Shown here: positions 12,575-24,745 of the stretch, in pieces
Numbering within the stretch: position 1 is the stretch's first letter
Layout: every line of letters starts with the position of its first letter
NCBI GenBank assembly: GCA_032164245.1
Contig: JAVMKO010000003.1
Coordinates: 82,318,390-82,382,389 of the forward strand
DNA length: 64,000 bases
Reading direction: 5' to 3'
Origin: Sternotherus odoratus
Lineage: Eukaryota > Chordata > Testudines > Kinosternidae
Notes under the pieces: model-generated
What the model saw: the letters and a program-made list of their open reading frames with translations, nothing else
The model's database searches: none
Told to the model about the DNA's origin: nothing
Made by a program: the position numbers and the translations under genes

Positions 12575-12738
12575 GTGTATAAATGCATCTTACTTCTGTT
12601 TGTTCCATTCTGTGCATCTAATGAAGTGGGCTAAAGCCCATGAAAGCTTATGCTGAAATAAACTGGTTAGTCTCTAAGATGCTACAAGTCTTCCTTGTTT
12701 TCTTTATGGATACAGACTAACACAGCTGCTAATCTTAA
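12575..12738 (+). repeat. Penelope-like element 3' end
   Basis: Contains GCATCTAATGAAGTGGGCT, CCCATGAAAGCTTATGCTGA, GTTAGTCTCTAAGATGCTAC and ATACAGACTAACACAGCTGC, the recurrent 3' end of turtle Penelope-like elements. The same phrases terminate the GIY-YIG-encoding element at 60.4-61.9 kb, which is my basis for the class. Only the 3' end is present. Confidence 0.6.
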
Positions 12739-12739
12739 A

Positions 12740-13045
12740 CAAATAATAAGAATAATAAGAATCCTCTCAGCCTCCTGTCCCCCCAAAATGACATAACCTG
12801 TAAAACTACAGATGTTTCAATTAGTGAAACCTAAAGACTTTCTTTTGCACCTGTCTAACCTGCCTGGTATATCAATAAACTGTTTTTTCTTCACACTTTA
12901 ACTTTGAGAGAGCTGCTCATTAAAGAAGGCTAAATGCTGTGGACAAAAAACGAGTTAATAAGAGAAAAGCCACATTACATGCTATCACTCATTAACAGTC
13001 CTTCCTTTAAAAACAAGTCTTCGGCAAGAATGTAGCAATAGATGC

Positions 13046-13080
<35 letters not shown>

Positions 13081-13340
13081 TTGTGTATAAAATACGATAA
13101 CAACAAAGACTTCTTTCGTTTACATGATATCCCTTCTTCTTAGCCTGGTATTTTTTCAAGGGCATGGTCACAAACCACAATAAGTATATTGCCTAGCATT
13201 TTTATTCTTAAAAACCTTCATATGCTTGCTTTCAGGAGACCACTAAAAAATGTTTGTTTTGGAAACACAAGCTGAAGTGTGAGCCACCAACAGTGACTCA
13301 TCAGCTTCAGGGATGGAGTCTCCCATATGTTTAGTCTGTT
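12740..13340. other. unassigned sequence with a CA microsatellite
   Basis: No gene recognised; the only clear structure is the (CA)n run at 13047-13077. Confidence 0.45.
13047..13077. repeat. (AC)n microsatellite
   Basis: An uninterrupted AC dinucleotide run of about 15 units. Confidence 0.97.
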
Positions 13341-13344
13341 AGTT

Positions 13345-13734
13345 TTGGGATGCCTGTGCTGGCATCCTCCAGAACCCAGGGGTGCTCACCTCTCCGCTCC
13401 ACCCCAGGCTCCACCCCCACCCACCCCTTATCTGAAGCCTCCATCCCACCCTGCCTCTTCCCACCCTGTTCTGCCCACTCCCTGAGAGTGCCATGTTCCG
13501 GCTCCTTCTCCTCCTCTCCAGCACCTCCTGTACACCGCGGAACAGCTATTTGTGGCAGGCTGGAGGAGCTGGAAGGGAGGGAGAAGAGTTGACTGGCAAG
13601 GTTGCTGGCAGACAGGAGGCCCAGGGGGCATAGGGGGGAGATGAAGGGGAGCTGGCTGCCAGTGGGTGCTAAGCACCCACTATTTTTTTTCTGTGGGTGC
13701 TCCAGCACTGGAGCATCCATGGAGCTGGCGCCTA
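13345..13734. repeat. unclassified GC-rich repeat with hairpins
   Basis: A GC-rich island bounded by 'gcctgtgctggcatcctcca' on the left and 'ggagctggcgcct' on the right. It contains the near-palindromes AGTGGGTGCTAAGCACCCAC (13661-13680) and GTGGGTGCTCCAGCACTGGA (13693-13712). I recall this 'GTGGGTGCTC' pattern as an interspersed turtle repeat, probably a DNA transposon, but cannot name it. The open frames on both strands are low-complexity and not proteins. Confidence 0.5.
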
Positions 13735-14471
13735 GGTCTATGCTACAACTGTAAGTTGATCTATATTAGGTCGAATTACAGCCGCCACAATAATTACTGC
13801 AGTGGTGCATGTCCACACTACCTGGCTTGAGTCAGTGATGTCCTCACCAAGAGCACTTCCACTGACCAAAGAGGGCAGCATGGGGAGCTGAGAGACTGGG
13901 CTCCTGGGCTCCAGGTAGGCTCTTCCTCACCCGCTTCCTGTTCCCCGCCAGGAGCAGGGAGAAGCCACTCAGGGCTTCTTACCTCCCTGTTCCACACCGT
14001 GAGCCAGGGAAAGCTGCCCAAGGCTTCTTGCCACCAGGGGGTCTGGGCCAATTGCCATGAAATTGACAAGGCTGACTGGGCCCAGGCAGTTAGCGGGTGA
14101 GGGGACTGCTTGGGCTTCTTACCCAAGCTCCCAGCTGGGAACAGGGTCCGAAGCCAGCTGGGCTTCAGTCCCTCTCTGGACCCTCACTCCAGCTCCCAGA
14201 GGGGAGCAGGGTCCAGCTGTTCAGCTCTCCAGGGGAGCAGGGCTTTCTTGTCAATTTCATGACAGCTGCCATGAAATTGACAAGACAACTGAAGTAAGTA
14301 AAGCAACATCTACACAGGCACTGCCTCACCCTAATTACACTCACATAAGCCTTATGTCTCTTGTGGAACTGGAGTTATGTGTAGAACGGCACTTACAGTG
14401 GCAATAGGAAGTCTGTAGTGTAGACATAAGCTGCCTTAGGTCGACCTAACTCTGTAATGTAGACCAGCCCC
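13735..14471. mobile_element. MITE-like DNA transposon
   Basis: The left end GGTCTATGCTACAACTG and the reverse-complemented right end GGTCTACATTACAGAG are related inverted repeats. Both are followed by TTAGGTCGA-type subterminal motifs, and a second internal TGTAGTGTAGACATAAGC lies near the right end. This is the GGTC(T)-CTACA-TAGGTCGA style of the Harbinger MITEs in this window. I could not identify a clean target duplication. A perfect 15-bp inverted repeat lies at 14247-14284. Confidence 0.6.
14247..14284. repeat. perfect inverted repeat (15-bp arms)
   Basis: Arms CTTGTCAATTTCATG and CATGAAATTGACAAG flank an 8-base loop. A third copy of the right arm occurs at 14054-14070 in the same MITE, so this motif is reiterated. 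Confidence 0.9.
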
Positions 14472-15640
14472 GAGGCAGACTTGTTTTGACTCCCTTATTC
14501 CATAGGCTCAGCTTTTCTCAACCTGTGCAAACAAAATTTCCAAAGTTGTTTCAGCAGACGGCATTAGTGCTAACAATTCTTTTTCTTCTTAGCAAGCTAA
14601 CATTTTAGGAAGTTCAAGGTCGATTAAGTTAAACAATGTGTATTACATCAAGGAAGAATATCCACTAGTTGAAAACCCTGTTAGTAGGCAGACATATGTG
14701 ATTTCAATTTGGCAACTGAACGATTTCATAGCCCTTATGCTCGTCAAATACTGTAGTATTTTACTCCATGTCAGTGTGTGTGAAGGAAATAGGAAAGCAG
14801 TGGCCCGCTTTGCCAAAAGAGTAACTTTAGCTGAAACAACCAAAACAGCAAAGAGGCAGAGGAAATGACTGACACAGACAAGTTACCCAGGTTTTTTAAA
14901 ATAATTGGATAGCTTTCAGTTACACAAGTGAAGTCAATGAAACAACAACAACAAAAAAAGATCAAACCTCAGACAAACTTCTTGTTGATTTGGGAAGTTT
15001 GTAACTAATGGTACCATTTTCAAAAGCATACAAGTGACTTAAGGAAGCAAAGTCCAATCCAATTTTCAAAAGTGACTATGGGACTTAGGGGCCTATGTCC
15101 CATTGATTTTACCCGAAGGTCCTTACTGAAGTTAATGTGAGTCCTGCCATTCACCTCAGAGAACTTGGTATCAAGAGCTACATGGATCCACCAACCAACC
15201 CTGGGACTCCACAGCCTGGGAAGGAACAGTCTGTTCCCTGGACCTCCATGACCCTACTCAATGCACAACCTGTTTAACGGAGTTGGACCAGGAGTTAAAC
15301 ATTAAAGGGGAAAAAACAAGAAGAACAGAAGAAACATGGAGTGGGCAGAAAATGACTTATTTACATATTTTATTTATGGAGAACTCTCTGGGTATTCAGA
15401 GCTATACAAGAAGAGAAGCAGGCCTGGTTCTTATCCCATGAAGTTTATAATCCAAAATGGACAAATAATACAGTTCAGACACAAAATATCCTGGATGGCC
15501 AGAGAATGGAACATCCAGTCTCAAAATGGTTCAGATATATTTTCCCCCTCAAAGTTTCTTAATGAATCTTAAATAGAAAAGAATAAATTCAGCTAAGCTA
15601 AGAGATCCTACAGGAATCACCTTTGATAAGTTGTAGTGAA
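14472..15640. other. unassigned sequence with a degenerate palindromic repeat
   Basis: Around 15040-15135 the phrases TTTTCAAAAG, GACTTAGGGGCCTATGTCCC and CCCATTGATTTTACC resemble an ancient palindromic sauropsid repeat; a related piece is near 57450-57535. Otherwise nothing is recognised. Confidence 0.4.
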
Positions 15641-15642
15641 AT

Positions 15643-15846
15643 AGAAAAATAATAATAATATAACTCACAGATATGGAAGAGCCTTGAAAGGTCAGGGAGT
15701 CCAGTCCCCTGCCTATGCTAGCAGGACCAAGTACTGTCCCCTAACAGATTTGTTTGCCCCAGGTCCCTAAATGGCCCCCTCAAGAATTGAATTCACAACC
15801 CTGGGTTTAGCAGGCCAATGCTCAAACCACTGAGCTATCCCTTCAC
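15643..15846 (-). mobile_element. turtle tRNA-derived SINE (Cry/Pol III SINE type)
   Basis: On the minus strand it begins GGGATAGCTCAGTGGTTTGA, a tRNA-like head whose TAGCTCAGTGG is an A box. A B-box-like GGTTGTGAATTCAATT follows about 30 nt later. The middle reads GAGGGGGCCATTTAGGGACC. The tail GGACTGGACTCCCTGACCTT and TTCCATATCTGTGAG is CR1-like, and an ATT repeat forms the 3' end. tRNA head plus CR1-derived tail is the known architecture of the cryptodiran turtle SINE. It is a retroposed copy, not a functional tRNA gene. Confidence 0.85.
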
Positions 15847-15849
15847 CTT

Positions 15850-18800
15850 CTCCCCAAAAACAACAAAGGCATATGGAATAAAGCATACAGCTCTAAAAAG
15901 AGAAATATTTCCCATTTGAGAGGACTAGAGAAGAGTGTATTGTATAGGCCACAGGCTCAAGAAGGAACCAGCATTAAGTATGTTAAAGGAAACATCTAAC
16001 AACATAAATCAACTCTTATAATCTGGTTATCAAAACTGTATTCATAGCCCATCTCCCCCCAGTGCATTGTAACCCCTGCTATTATTCACCGAGGAACCAC
16101 TGTCAAACTGCAATGTACCAGCTAAAAGATAAATGATAGGTTCAGGGTAATGAATTGACTTCCTACTTCACAGAGAGGCTTGGTAATGATAGAGACCCTG
16201 CTTTGCAGGAGGCTTTTAAGTGACACACTACATGAAATGTTACTTCAAAAACAACCACAAAAAAGACTTTTCACAATGTTTGAATCTCCTTTCCACCCAG
16301 CATCCTAGAGCCCAGAGGCAATGAGACCGGTGTGTCAATTATCCCCACCGAGCACATTACATGTGAACAAGTGCAGTGTTCAAACAAAGCTCGTGGTCTG
16401 ATCCAAGCCACATATGGAACTCCATTGTCTTAGGAATTGCTGCACATACCATGAAAAATCACCGGATTGTCTGGGGCCGGTAGAGAACTGAAAGGAGGAC
16501 TGAGAGGGAACAGTTACCTATTTTGGCCCAGATCCTGTGCAGTTCAGCTAGCCAGGTAGGTGGTGCAGTGAAATTTTCAGTGGCAGGAACTCTGCAACCC
16601 CCACCATGGAACATCCATGAAACAGCAGCGCAGCACTGTAACTGCTCCTCCCATGCTATAGAGGAGTCAATGCCTGGCTTGGTGGTGAATCCGTCGGCCC
16701 TGTTCCTGCTCTTCTCCCATACCCAACCACCACCAGGGGACAGTGCATGAGGAATCCCCATAGAGCTGGGCTCTGTGACTTATACTAAGGGACTGTCCCT
16801 TTACAGATGTCACAAATCCCACTCCACTCCTGTGCAGCAGAACCACGTGGGTTCTGCTGCAGTGGGGGAACTTCCTGGCCAGGGAGCGGGTAGAGGCCAT
16901 GCGCATGATTTAGTTTGTAGGTGCACGTTTGGCACAACCTTGGCCAGATCCTCAGCTGGTGTAACTCAGCATCACTCCAATGAAGCCAAGGAGCGGGCAG
17001 CAGCGGCCACAGTGGGGTGACCCAGCGGTGCTATGCCCTGGCTCCAGGTTAAGGGTCAGATTCTTTTTCCCCAGCCCTATAGAGGTCCCGGTGCAGAGCT
17101 CCTTTGCTTAGGAATATGGCTGTAAAAGAGCAGCAACACCTGAGATTATGGACTTGGTAGAGAAGCTATTGCAGAAAGCTAAGTAGTAGATGGCTCGAAA
17201 GCCCTACTTTCAGGGAGAGAATGGAAGCATCAGCATTGTTCGGTTCCTTGAAATTACCGTGAAACCAAATACCTTTTCAGCAATAAAGTCGGAGCACTTG
17301 CCTGATGATGGGCAGCAAGGGAGTACAGTTACCCTGGTCTCAGTCCTCAGGGAAACCAATTCATTTGCTTCACATCCCTCTGGGGACAGTTACTGAATAA
17401 GCATGTGAACCTGCTGATGAGTGCCCTTTTCTGGGTAAAGAATACATCTTTGAAAACAAAGCCCAAGTGCTGCTTAACAAGAGAGAGCGATAATTTTGAG
17501 CAGGCCTGAAAGTGAAATCTGAAACAACCCAGCTCTAAAGAAAAGGAGCTAGCTTTACACCTTCCTTTCCCTTTGCTCAGCTTTTAAATCAGCTTGGATT
17601 CATTTAAAGGGATTTGGTGGTGATGAAAGTTAGCACCTGAGTAAATTAATTCAGCATGTGTCATTATGGAGGGGAACATCTGCCTGTGGAGTGGCAGAGA
17701 TTATAAAATGTATCCAACTCCCCTGTGAAATAAATTGAGAACTAGAGCTCTTTAAAGCCTTGTTCCTTATCTCACCTCGGGCTTGTTAGCCTTTATAGCA
17801 AAGGAGGTTGATTCTGAAAACAGTTGGTTACTGGCATTCAGATTGCTTTGATTTTATGCACAGGAGTTACATATGTGCTAAATTACCTGAAAAGATTTAC
17901 TGGGGCGCTCTTCACATACAGGTAGGATAAGCCCCCATTTTACCCTATCTCCACTTGCTTGCTCAGTACTAGTTAGCATTTTATAGATGCTTTTTCTGCA
18001 TTTCCTTTGAGTTCATTTGTCAAGGCAAATTCTGACTTTCTGTGAGTATTTATTAATGCAGGTAAAAGAAATGCATTTAAAATCTATCTTTCAATACAGT
18101 TCCAAGGCTCCATGCAATTACATCAGGTCATGGATTACATAGTCCGACAGTTTGGTTCTGGCAGTCTCAACAGAATGGGGAAGTGAGATTGAAACACACT
18201 TGGAAAAATGATTTAGAGGTACATTCTGACAATGGCATATGAATGATACTCTTGAATATCTGATCCAAAGCACATTGAAGTCAGTGGATAAGCTGTTAGT
18301 GATATCAATGGTTTTTGGATCAGGCCTTTTGTGGGTGAATTTATCCCAACATTTAATGGAGATCTTGCCTTTATTTAAAAAAGGAAAGGTGATATTTTTG
18401 AGCACCATAAACTGAATGATTATCATAATCATTTTTATTATGTAAATATTCTACACACCCTTTAATGTCAAGGATTCTTACAGGGGAAGGCAATTTTATT
18501 AAAGTTTAAACAAGAAATGCACCACAGTTCATAATTATTAGCTGCAGGTCCTTCCTGAAGTTCCCAACACTGGGCATTCTACCAACTATGTATCTTCAGC
18601 TGCAGCAGTGTCTTTATGATAATTTTTTAAAATATCACAGTGTGTCCTCCTTCCACCTTACTTTCCTATTATCTGTCTGTTCAGCCTCCTTTTCTTTGCA
18701 CTGCTCACTGTTCTGCAGTCTAGGTACTAGTAAAAAAACTTCCATACAGAGAAACCCAGTAGCGAGTTTCTTCTAATGTGTAACAACACTCCCGCTGTGA

Positions 18801-19540
18801 CTGTCTCAACACACAAAGATTCAGGCCAAAGCTCCAATCAGGCCAGCTCATTTTACCAAATCTAGGGTGAACTATTCATTTTCTTTCCCTTAGTGAATTT
18901 TTAAAAACTGATCATTACTTGTACAGGAAAGATTGCACAGGAAATATGGACCCAAAGATTCGGGTGATTCAGCCAAGTGTGTCAGCCAAGCATAATGGCT
19001 TCCCATTATGCTTCATGAAAAGCCATTTACATTATCAGTATAAAACCGACCATTACTTACCATTAATCAAATTCCCATTTTAAACTATTACAATTTAGTT
19101 ACCATTATGCTTGTTAAAGCTTTCTGTTCTTCCGTTAGACAAATGTGAGGTCATATTAGCAATAGAAGGATACAGAAAGAACCATCTTTTCTTTCTGGAG
19201 TTCTGTGACAGCTCAGAAGGTTTAACAGATTTTTAGGCCAGGTTTTCAATGTGTGGAGAGCTTTTGAAATATCTGCCCCCTAAAGAACAGCACTTTTTAG
19301 CCTAGGTAAGAATCTCCCTGCTGCTCCTCAAATTTGGAATTTGGCTTGATAACAATCCTTTGTTTTGCTCTCCTTCACAATTTGAAGGTCTCTTGGTGCC
19401 TCAGCAAAAATTAGTACATATTAACTAACGAATGAGGCAAAAGAGGCTAATTAATATAAAACCAGAGCAGAAAGTGAAATAAAAATAACATAGCTGCCAC
19501 TTCAACCAAACCCTCTCTGTCTCTCACATACACACCCGCG
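15850..19540. other. unassigned sequence
   Basis: 3.7 kb without a recognisable gene or clear repeat. A moderately GC-rich stretch at 16450-17060 has overlapping open frames on both strands of 75-100 codons. They show no domain motif and no codon-level support. Confidence 0.4.
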
Positions 19541-19544
19541 TGCA

Positions 19545-19700
19545 CGCAAATGTTTATTGTTATTTATATTACAGAAGCCCCTATCAAGATTGGGGCCCCA
19601 TTGTGCCAGACATTATACAGACAGATAGTAAGAGACAATCCTTGCCCTAAACAGCTTCCAGCCTAGGCAGACAAAGCTTGGGAAAGAAAACTGAGGCACA
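19545..19700 (-). repeat. SINE tail (minus orientation)
   Basis: Plus-strand text 'tgtttattgttatttatatt', 'ggccccattgtgccagacat', 'agacaatccttgccctaaac' is the inverted form of the SINE tail family seen at 3935-4053. It ends near 'gaaaactgaggcacagag', which resembles the MIR core. Confidence 0.55.
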
Positions 19701-19704
19701 GAGG

Positions 19705-20175
19705 CTGCGAAGAGCTACAAAAGTATCTCACGAAACTGGGTGTCTGGGCAACAAAATAGCAGATGAAATTCAATGTTGATAAATGCAAAGTAATGTACAT
19801 TGGGAAACACAATCCTGGCTATACATATACAGTGATGGGGTCTAAATTAGCTGTTACCACTCAAGAAAGAGATCTTGGCATCATTGTGGATAGTTCTCTC
19901 AAATCATCCACTCAATGTGCAGTGGCAGTCAAAAATGTGAACAGAATGTTGGGAGTCATCAAGAAAGGGATAGATAATAAGACAGAAAATATAATGCCTC
20001 TATCTAAATCCATGGTGCACCCACACCTTGAATACTGCATGCAGATGTGGTCACCCCCATCTCAAAAAAGACATTGAAATTGGAAAAGGTTCAGAAAAGG
20101 GCAACAAAAATGATTAGGGGCATGGAACGGCTGCCATATGAGGAGAGATTAATAAGACTGGGACTTTTCAGCTTG
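19705..20175 (+). pseudogene. CR1 LINE ORF2 fragment (reverse transcriptase C-terminal region)
   Basis: The longest open stretch (19763-20077, 104 codons) contains KFNVDKCKVMYIGKHNP, ERDLGIIVDSSLK, VKNVNRMLGVIKKGI and [13 protein letters not shown]. This is the conserved thumb/connection region just C-terminal to the catalytic motifs in CR1-clade reverse transcriptases. Stops lie on both sides; upstream 'ELQKYLTKLG' is separated by a stop, and downstream the frame collapses near 20075. The palm domain is absent, so the copy is dead. A close relative covering more of ORF2 lies at 51100-52440. Confidence 0.85.
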
Positions 20176-20215
20176 TTCAGAGGCTGAAAAGCCTTCCATG
20201 GACTCATTTTAAAGA

Positions 20216-23170
20216 TAACACTGCAGATATTTTCACTCAGTGTTGTGGTACATAGACCCTTTGCCTGGTGAGATGCACGTGCCACTGTATGATGTGTGAA
20301 CTGTCCACACATACAGTAAAAATAAAAATATAATTATTTAATAAAAGCCTTTCTATTATTCATTTGGATTTTCTCTCCTGTCTGGCACATTTAATATTAG
20401 TCCTTCAGGGAGATTTTTGTTTGGTTTTAATTTGCTGTAGCTTTGTTTTTAAGCAGCACAGTTTTCCCATTTGTGGAAGCTTTCTGCTTATGTGTTTGCT
20501 TTCCTTCCATGTGTGCTGGCAAGGCCTTTCTCCCTGGTGTCTGATTCTGCTGGTCAGAAGGATGAAAGTTTCCCCCTTTTGATCAGTTCCCTGACTCTTG
20601 CCCCCAGAGACCCAACCTCTGACCAAGCTGACTGAATGGCTTTACTTCTGACCTCCAATAAAGCTAAATTTAATACCGACATGAGGAGGAGTATACGTAT
20701 CAGGGCACTACAAACCCTTTGCTCTCACCGGCTCCTGCAGATCACTTATTACTTTCACAATGTGGCAGGGGAATCACATTGATTCTTTCAGGGGCTCAAA
20801 TGTTGCTACCTGCTCCCCGTCTGCAACAGTGCCATGGTTTGCATCACCTCTTCTGACACAAGCTGCTGGAGATCAGAGCTCTCTCACTTTGTTCTCCCCA
20901 TCCAGAGCTTGTTCGGAGAGTCACATGTTGCACTGGTTTGCAGCCAATGCAGAGCCTGTTGAGATGAGGTGTGAGAGCAGTGATATCATTATGTTAAGGG
21001 AAGAGCTACTCCAAGAATTTTGTCCCAGGCAATATGACCTATTAAATAGTTATATCTATTGGCAGAAGATGAAAAGATCTCATGACCACCACCTCCCCTG
21101 ATACAGATCATCCTTAGTAAGTCCCGTGACATAAAAGAGAAGAAGGCCAAGGGGCTATTAAGATCGAATAAATATCTAATCTGGTCTTTAAATGAATGAA
21201 CCAAAGCAGGTTCTTGAAGAAAACAAGGAAATCTGAACCTCATCATTATATAGAAAGAAAGAGGAGATGGAAGGGAAGATGGAGATAGAAAGAGGAGACC
21301 GAAGCTTCCCCCTCTTGTATTCTTTCTTTTCTCACTCTTCCTTTCATTCTAAAAATCTGCTCTGCTTTTGCTCTTGAGTTGTTCTCTCTTACACCTCTTA
21401 AAATCCTTTCTCCTACCTCTTGAAAACCTCCAGTCTTTACATTAAGCAGCAGACTTAAATACTCATCCTTGCCTTAGCCTGACCTGTTCTGCCTCATGAA
21501 ATGTTGTCCTACTTGCTACTCACTTCTCAGTCAGACAAATCTTTCCCTGACTTCAGGATTTGGCCCATTGTGTCTAGTAAACAGGTTTGTTTGTTTGAAG
21601 GAAAGGTTAGCTAATAGTATGTCCCCAACATGTTTTGGTTCTGAGGTATCTAGCCTCATTTGCTTAGTACATACAGTGCCTGCAGTAGTTGCCGTGTGCA
21701 AGACTGAGAAATTTGGGCTTGATCCTGGGAGGAGCTGAGCACTCGCAGCCCCAGCCAATGTCAGCTCCAGTCCAGCTGCTCAGCACCTCTGAGGTGTCAA
21801 GGCAGAAAAAGGAAGATGGGAAAGAGGTTTTCAGTGACATCTTATCTGGCATGCAGTCAGCCAGATCATCTTCTCTGAAAATCTGCTTAAAGCTTCACTT
21901 ACTTTTATTACACTGGCCCAATCAATTAAGAAAATGGGCAGCTGTCCTGTCAAGCTGGCATTTTCTAAGACACATTCAGCTTCAGATCGTATTTATTTTT
22001 TCAATTGTAGACGCACAATCATCCTAAAGAGCCTCATCTTGGAACAGATTCCTAGATCTGTCCATGTGACAGTACAGGAAGTGGGGGTCCTCTAGGCGGA
22101 ATCTGTCAGAAGCAACACTAGTTCCCATGAAATCTGTTGTAACTATTTATTCTAGACCCTTTGGTCCTGCCCAATTACTGGCTATAATTATCAAAGAGGC
22201 ATGTAGGTAATTCTGCAGCCTCATCATCAGCCTGTTCCCCATAGCTATATCTTAGGCTCAGCTGTCAGCTTCATGTATGCTGCTGCTTGTGGTTTAACCC
22301 TTCTGGCTTATGTGTGGAGAAAGCAATTGGTGTGTATTGAGGCAAAAGATCTGCCTAGAAATGAGAAATATGCAGTTTGCATAAGCACTATGTTTTTAAA
22401 AGTGCATATAAACATGAAGCTGGGATTTTTCTTTCCCCTGGAGAAGTTTCTTTGGCTTGACCTAAATTATTCATTAATGTAAATTTTTCTCAGTGCAGAA
22501 GGATTATAGATATGCTTTCCCTTATCAGGTTTCAGACCCACAAATCCTGAATTCATGCCATAAACTCCCATTATAAAACATTCCTTAGATATCTCTCCCT
22601 TTAGGATAGCTACTTTCCTGTTTCATTTATCATTCATTCATCTTCTTCACATCTTGAATAAATGTGTTGCTCTTGTTTCTGAAGTAATGGGTTTACTGAG
22701 CTTACAGTATCATCAGCATGTATTTAAATGGCACAGACAGTTAAGCATTTGCACAACTATAAACTTCATTTTTTTTTTGTTTGCTTTGGGTTGTTACATG
22801 TCATGTTACGCTATTTCATGAGGTCACATGTCATAAGATGTTGTCCAAAGTCTTTTTACAGAAAAGGTAGCAAGGGCAGGGGAGGAAAGCAATGCAAATA
22901 CCCCAAACCAGCCCTCAGTGAAACCATCTGATAGCAATTTAGGAAGATGTAAATAAGGATAATGTATCTCTCCTGGGAGGTCTTCCAGGTGAATTTCAAT
23001 AATTTATTTGTAGTTTTACAATATGCAATGACCTTATCAAATGATAGAATTAAATTCTATTTGTTATTCTGCTTGGTTCTGAAGAATAAAAGGGATCACA
23101 CCTTCCACAAGGCACTGAATGTTTTATGTTTATAAATGTTAAGATGTTGTCAGTATTGAGAAAAGCAGAT
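20216..23170. other. unassigned sequence
   Basis: No gene or confident repeat. Several 70-110-codon open frames exist on both strands without motifs. Confidence 0.4.
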
Positions 23171-23174
23171 GTTC

Positions 23175-23400
23175 TTTAGTGGTGTAGGAATTGCCTTACC
23201 AAACCAAACCAGTGGCCCACCTAACTGCATATCATGTCTCTGACAGAAACAGCCAGTGCACGGATATGTCAGTGCAAAGTGTAAACCTCATAATGTATCT
23301 AATTGCACTATGAGGATAATTTCTTCCTGAACTCCCAACCTTACTCATGGTCCTCTTATACCATGACGGATGAGAATGTTTACAATAGCTTTTGTAAGTG
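23175..23400 (-). repeat. CR1 LINE 3' end (minus)
   Basis: Starts with 'taggaattgccttaccaaac', CCAGTGGCCCACCTAACTGC, ATCATGTCTCTGACAG, the inverted 3' end of the CR1 subfamily that terminates with a GGCAATTCCTATG-type sequence. Similarity fades after about 23400, although the adjoining sequence up to 23780 may belong to the same insertion. Confidence 0.65.
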
Positions 23401-24235
23401 TATTCCAGTGTAACTGCAGATGCTTTTCTTATTCACATAAATGTCAAATCCTTCTGTTTTTAAAAGAAACTTCAGGAGTACTGTTAACTTAAAACTCATG
23501 CCAGTGTCTGAACTTTTTGTACCTACTCTGGTTATAATTAACAGTTAAGATTATTTCAAAGGAAAAATGTGTAGTAATTGAAACTCCTTTTAACTCATTT
23601 TTTTTAAATTGACGAGTTTTCAAGCTGATGGTGTCACAACCTATTTGCTGTGGTAGTACCCCACAGCAATGAGTTCCACAAGTTATTTCTATGCATTGCA
23701 TAATAATCAATTTCCTTTTACATTCGCCTTTTGATTTCAAACCCTCCTTTGTTCTCCTGATCTTCAAAGATGATCATCCTATACTCTGAATCATGTGCTG
23801 TGGTTTCACAGTCCCAGAGGGGTTAGTGCTTTGTCATCAAAGACTAGTCTAGACTTATTGTTTTTAAAGTAGGTTAGGGAAAAGTGACAGAATAAAACAC
23901 ATATTTGAAATTAAAGACAATAATTAAAACTATCATGATTGAGTATACTTTCAGCCTAGTCAAAATCCAATGAGCACTGCCAATCCTTTGTCCAAAACTA
24001 TTTCAGAACACGTGGCAGGGGACCACATAAGAATGCATGTGATGAAAACAAAATGCTGTATTGAAAATAAAAACACTGATAATACAACACAACACAATAC
24101 AATACAATATAGTATAAACCACAAAATCAATGAATTATTCCCTGAAATCTTGGCAGACATAATCTAGATAGAAACAAACTTTTAGAATAGGACATGAAAG
24201 CATTTGTGACATAAGGATGGACTTTTGGTTTTAAG
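23400..24235. other. unassigned sequence
   Basis: No gene recognised; the first part may be degraded CR1 3' UTR. A short AACAC/AATAC low-complexity run lies at about 24080-24110. Confidence 0.35.
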
Positions 24236-24745
24236 GCACTGAACTGGAACTCAGGAGATCTGGTTTCAGCTCCTGATTCTGCCACTTGTTATCAACAGAA
24301 AGTCACTTAGGGTACATCTTCACTACCCACCAGATCGGTGGGCACTGATCGATTTATCCTGTCTACTGTAGACACAATAAATTGATCCCCGTGCTTGCTC
24401 CCTGTCGACTCCAGAACTCCACCTCCATGAGAGGCGGAAGCGGAGTAGATGGGGGAGTGGCAGCAGTCAAGTCACTGCTGTGTGGGAGGCCAGGTAAGTC
24501 GCCCTAAGATACGTTGACTTCAGCTATGCTATTTGTGTAGCTGAAGTTGTGTATCTTAGGTCGACTCCTCCCTCCCCTCAGTGTAGCCCAGGCCTTAGAA
24601 TCTGATCCAATGTCCACTGAAGTCAATGGGAGTCTGTTTCTCTATGGTTCTGTTGCCTATCTGTAAAATGGGGGTAATAATGCTTCCTTTCTCCTTCCTA
24701 TCTAGTCAATTTAGATTGTAAACTCTGCAGGACAGGGACAATCTC
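24236..24745 (+). repeat. MIR-like SINE, interrupted by a MITE
   Basis: Left part: ACTGGAACTCAGGAGATCTG, 'attctgccacttg', 'aaagtcactta'. Right part after the MITE: 'tgttgcctatctgtaaaatg', GGGGGTAATAATGC and 'agattgtaaactctgcagga'. Joined across the 285-bp MITE, the order matches the core-SINE/MIR consensus, with the TTA insertion site inside 'AAGTCACTTA'. Confidence 0.65.
24310..24594. mobile_element. Harbinger-type MITE inserted in a MIR-like SINE
   Basis: Flanked by TTA at 24307-24309 and 24595-24597. The left terminus is GGGTACATCTTCACTAC, close to the left end of the large Harbinger at 39602 (GGGTATGTCTTCACTAC); the right terminus, reverse-complemented, is GGCCTGGGCTACACTG. The interior shares CGATTTATC, CTGTCGACTCC, GAACTCCA and an ACTTCAGCTA/TAGCTGAAGT palindrome with the MITE at 63533. 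It has no coding capacity. Confidence 0.85.

Noticed and set aside
13331..13720. Overlapping open frames around 13.4 kb
   Set aside because: Inside a GC-rich interspersed repeat with hairpins; no protein-domain similarity visible.
15780..15846. Possible functional tRNA gene
   Set aside because: The tRNA-like head lacks a proper acceptor stem and is fused to a CR1-like tail; it is a SINE.
16459..17020. Cluster of overlapping open frames on both strands
   Set aside because: 75-100 codons, no family motif, no splice context; chance in a moderately GC-rich stretch.
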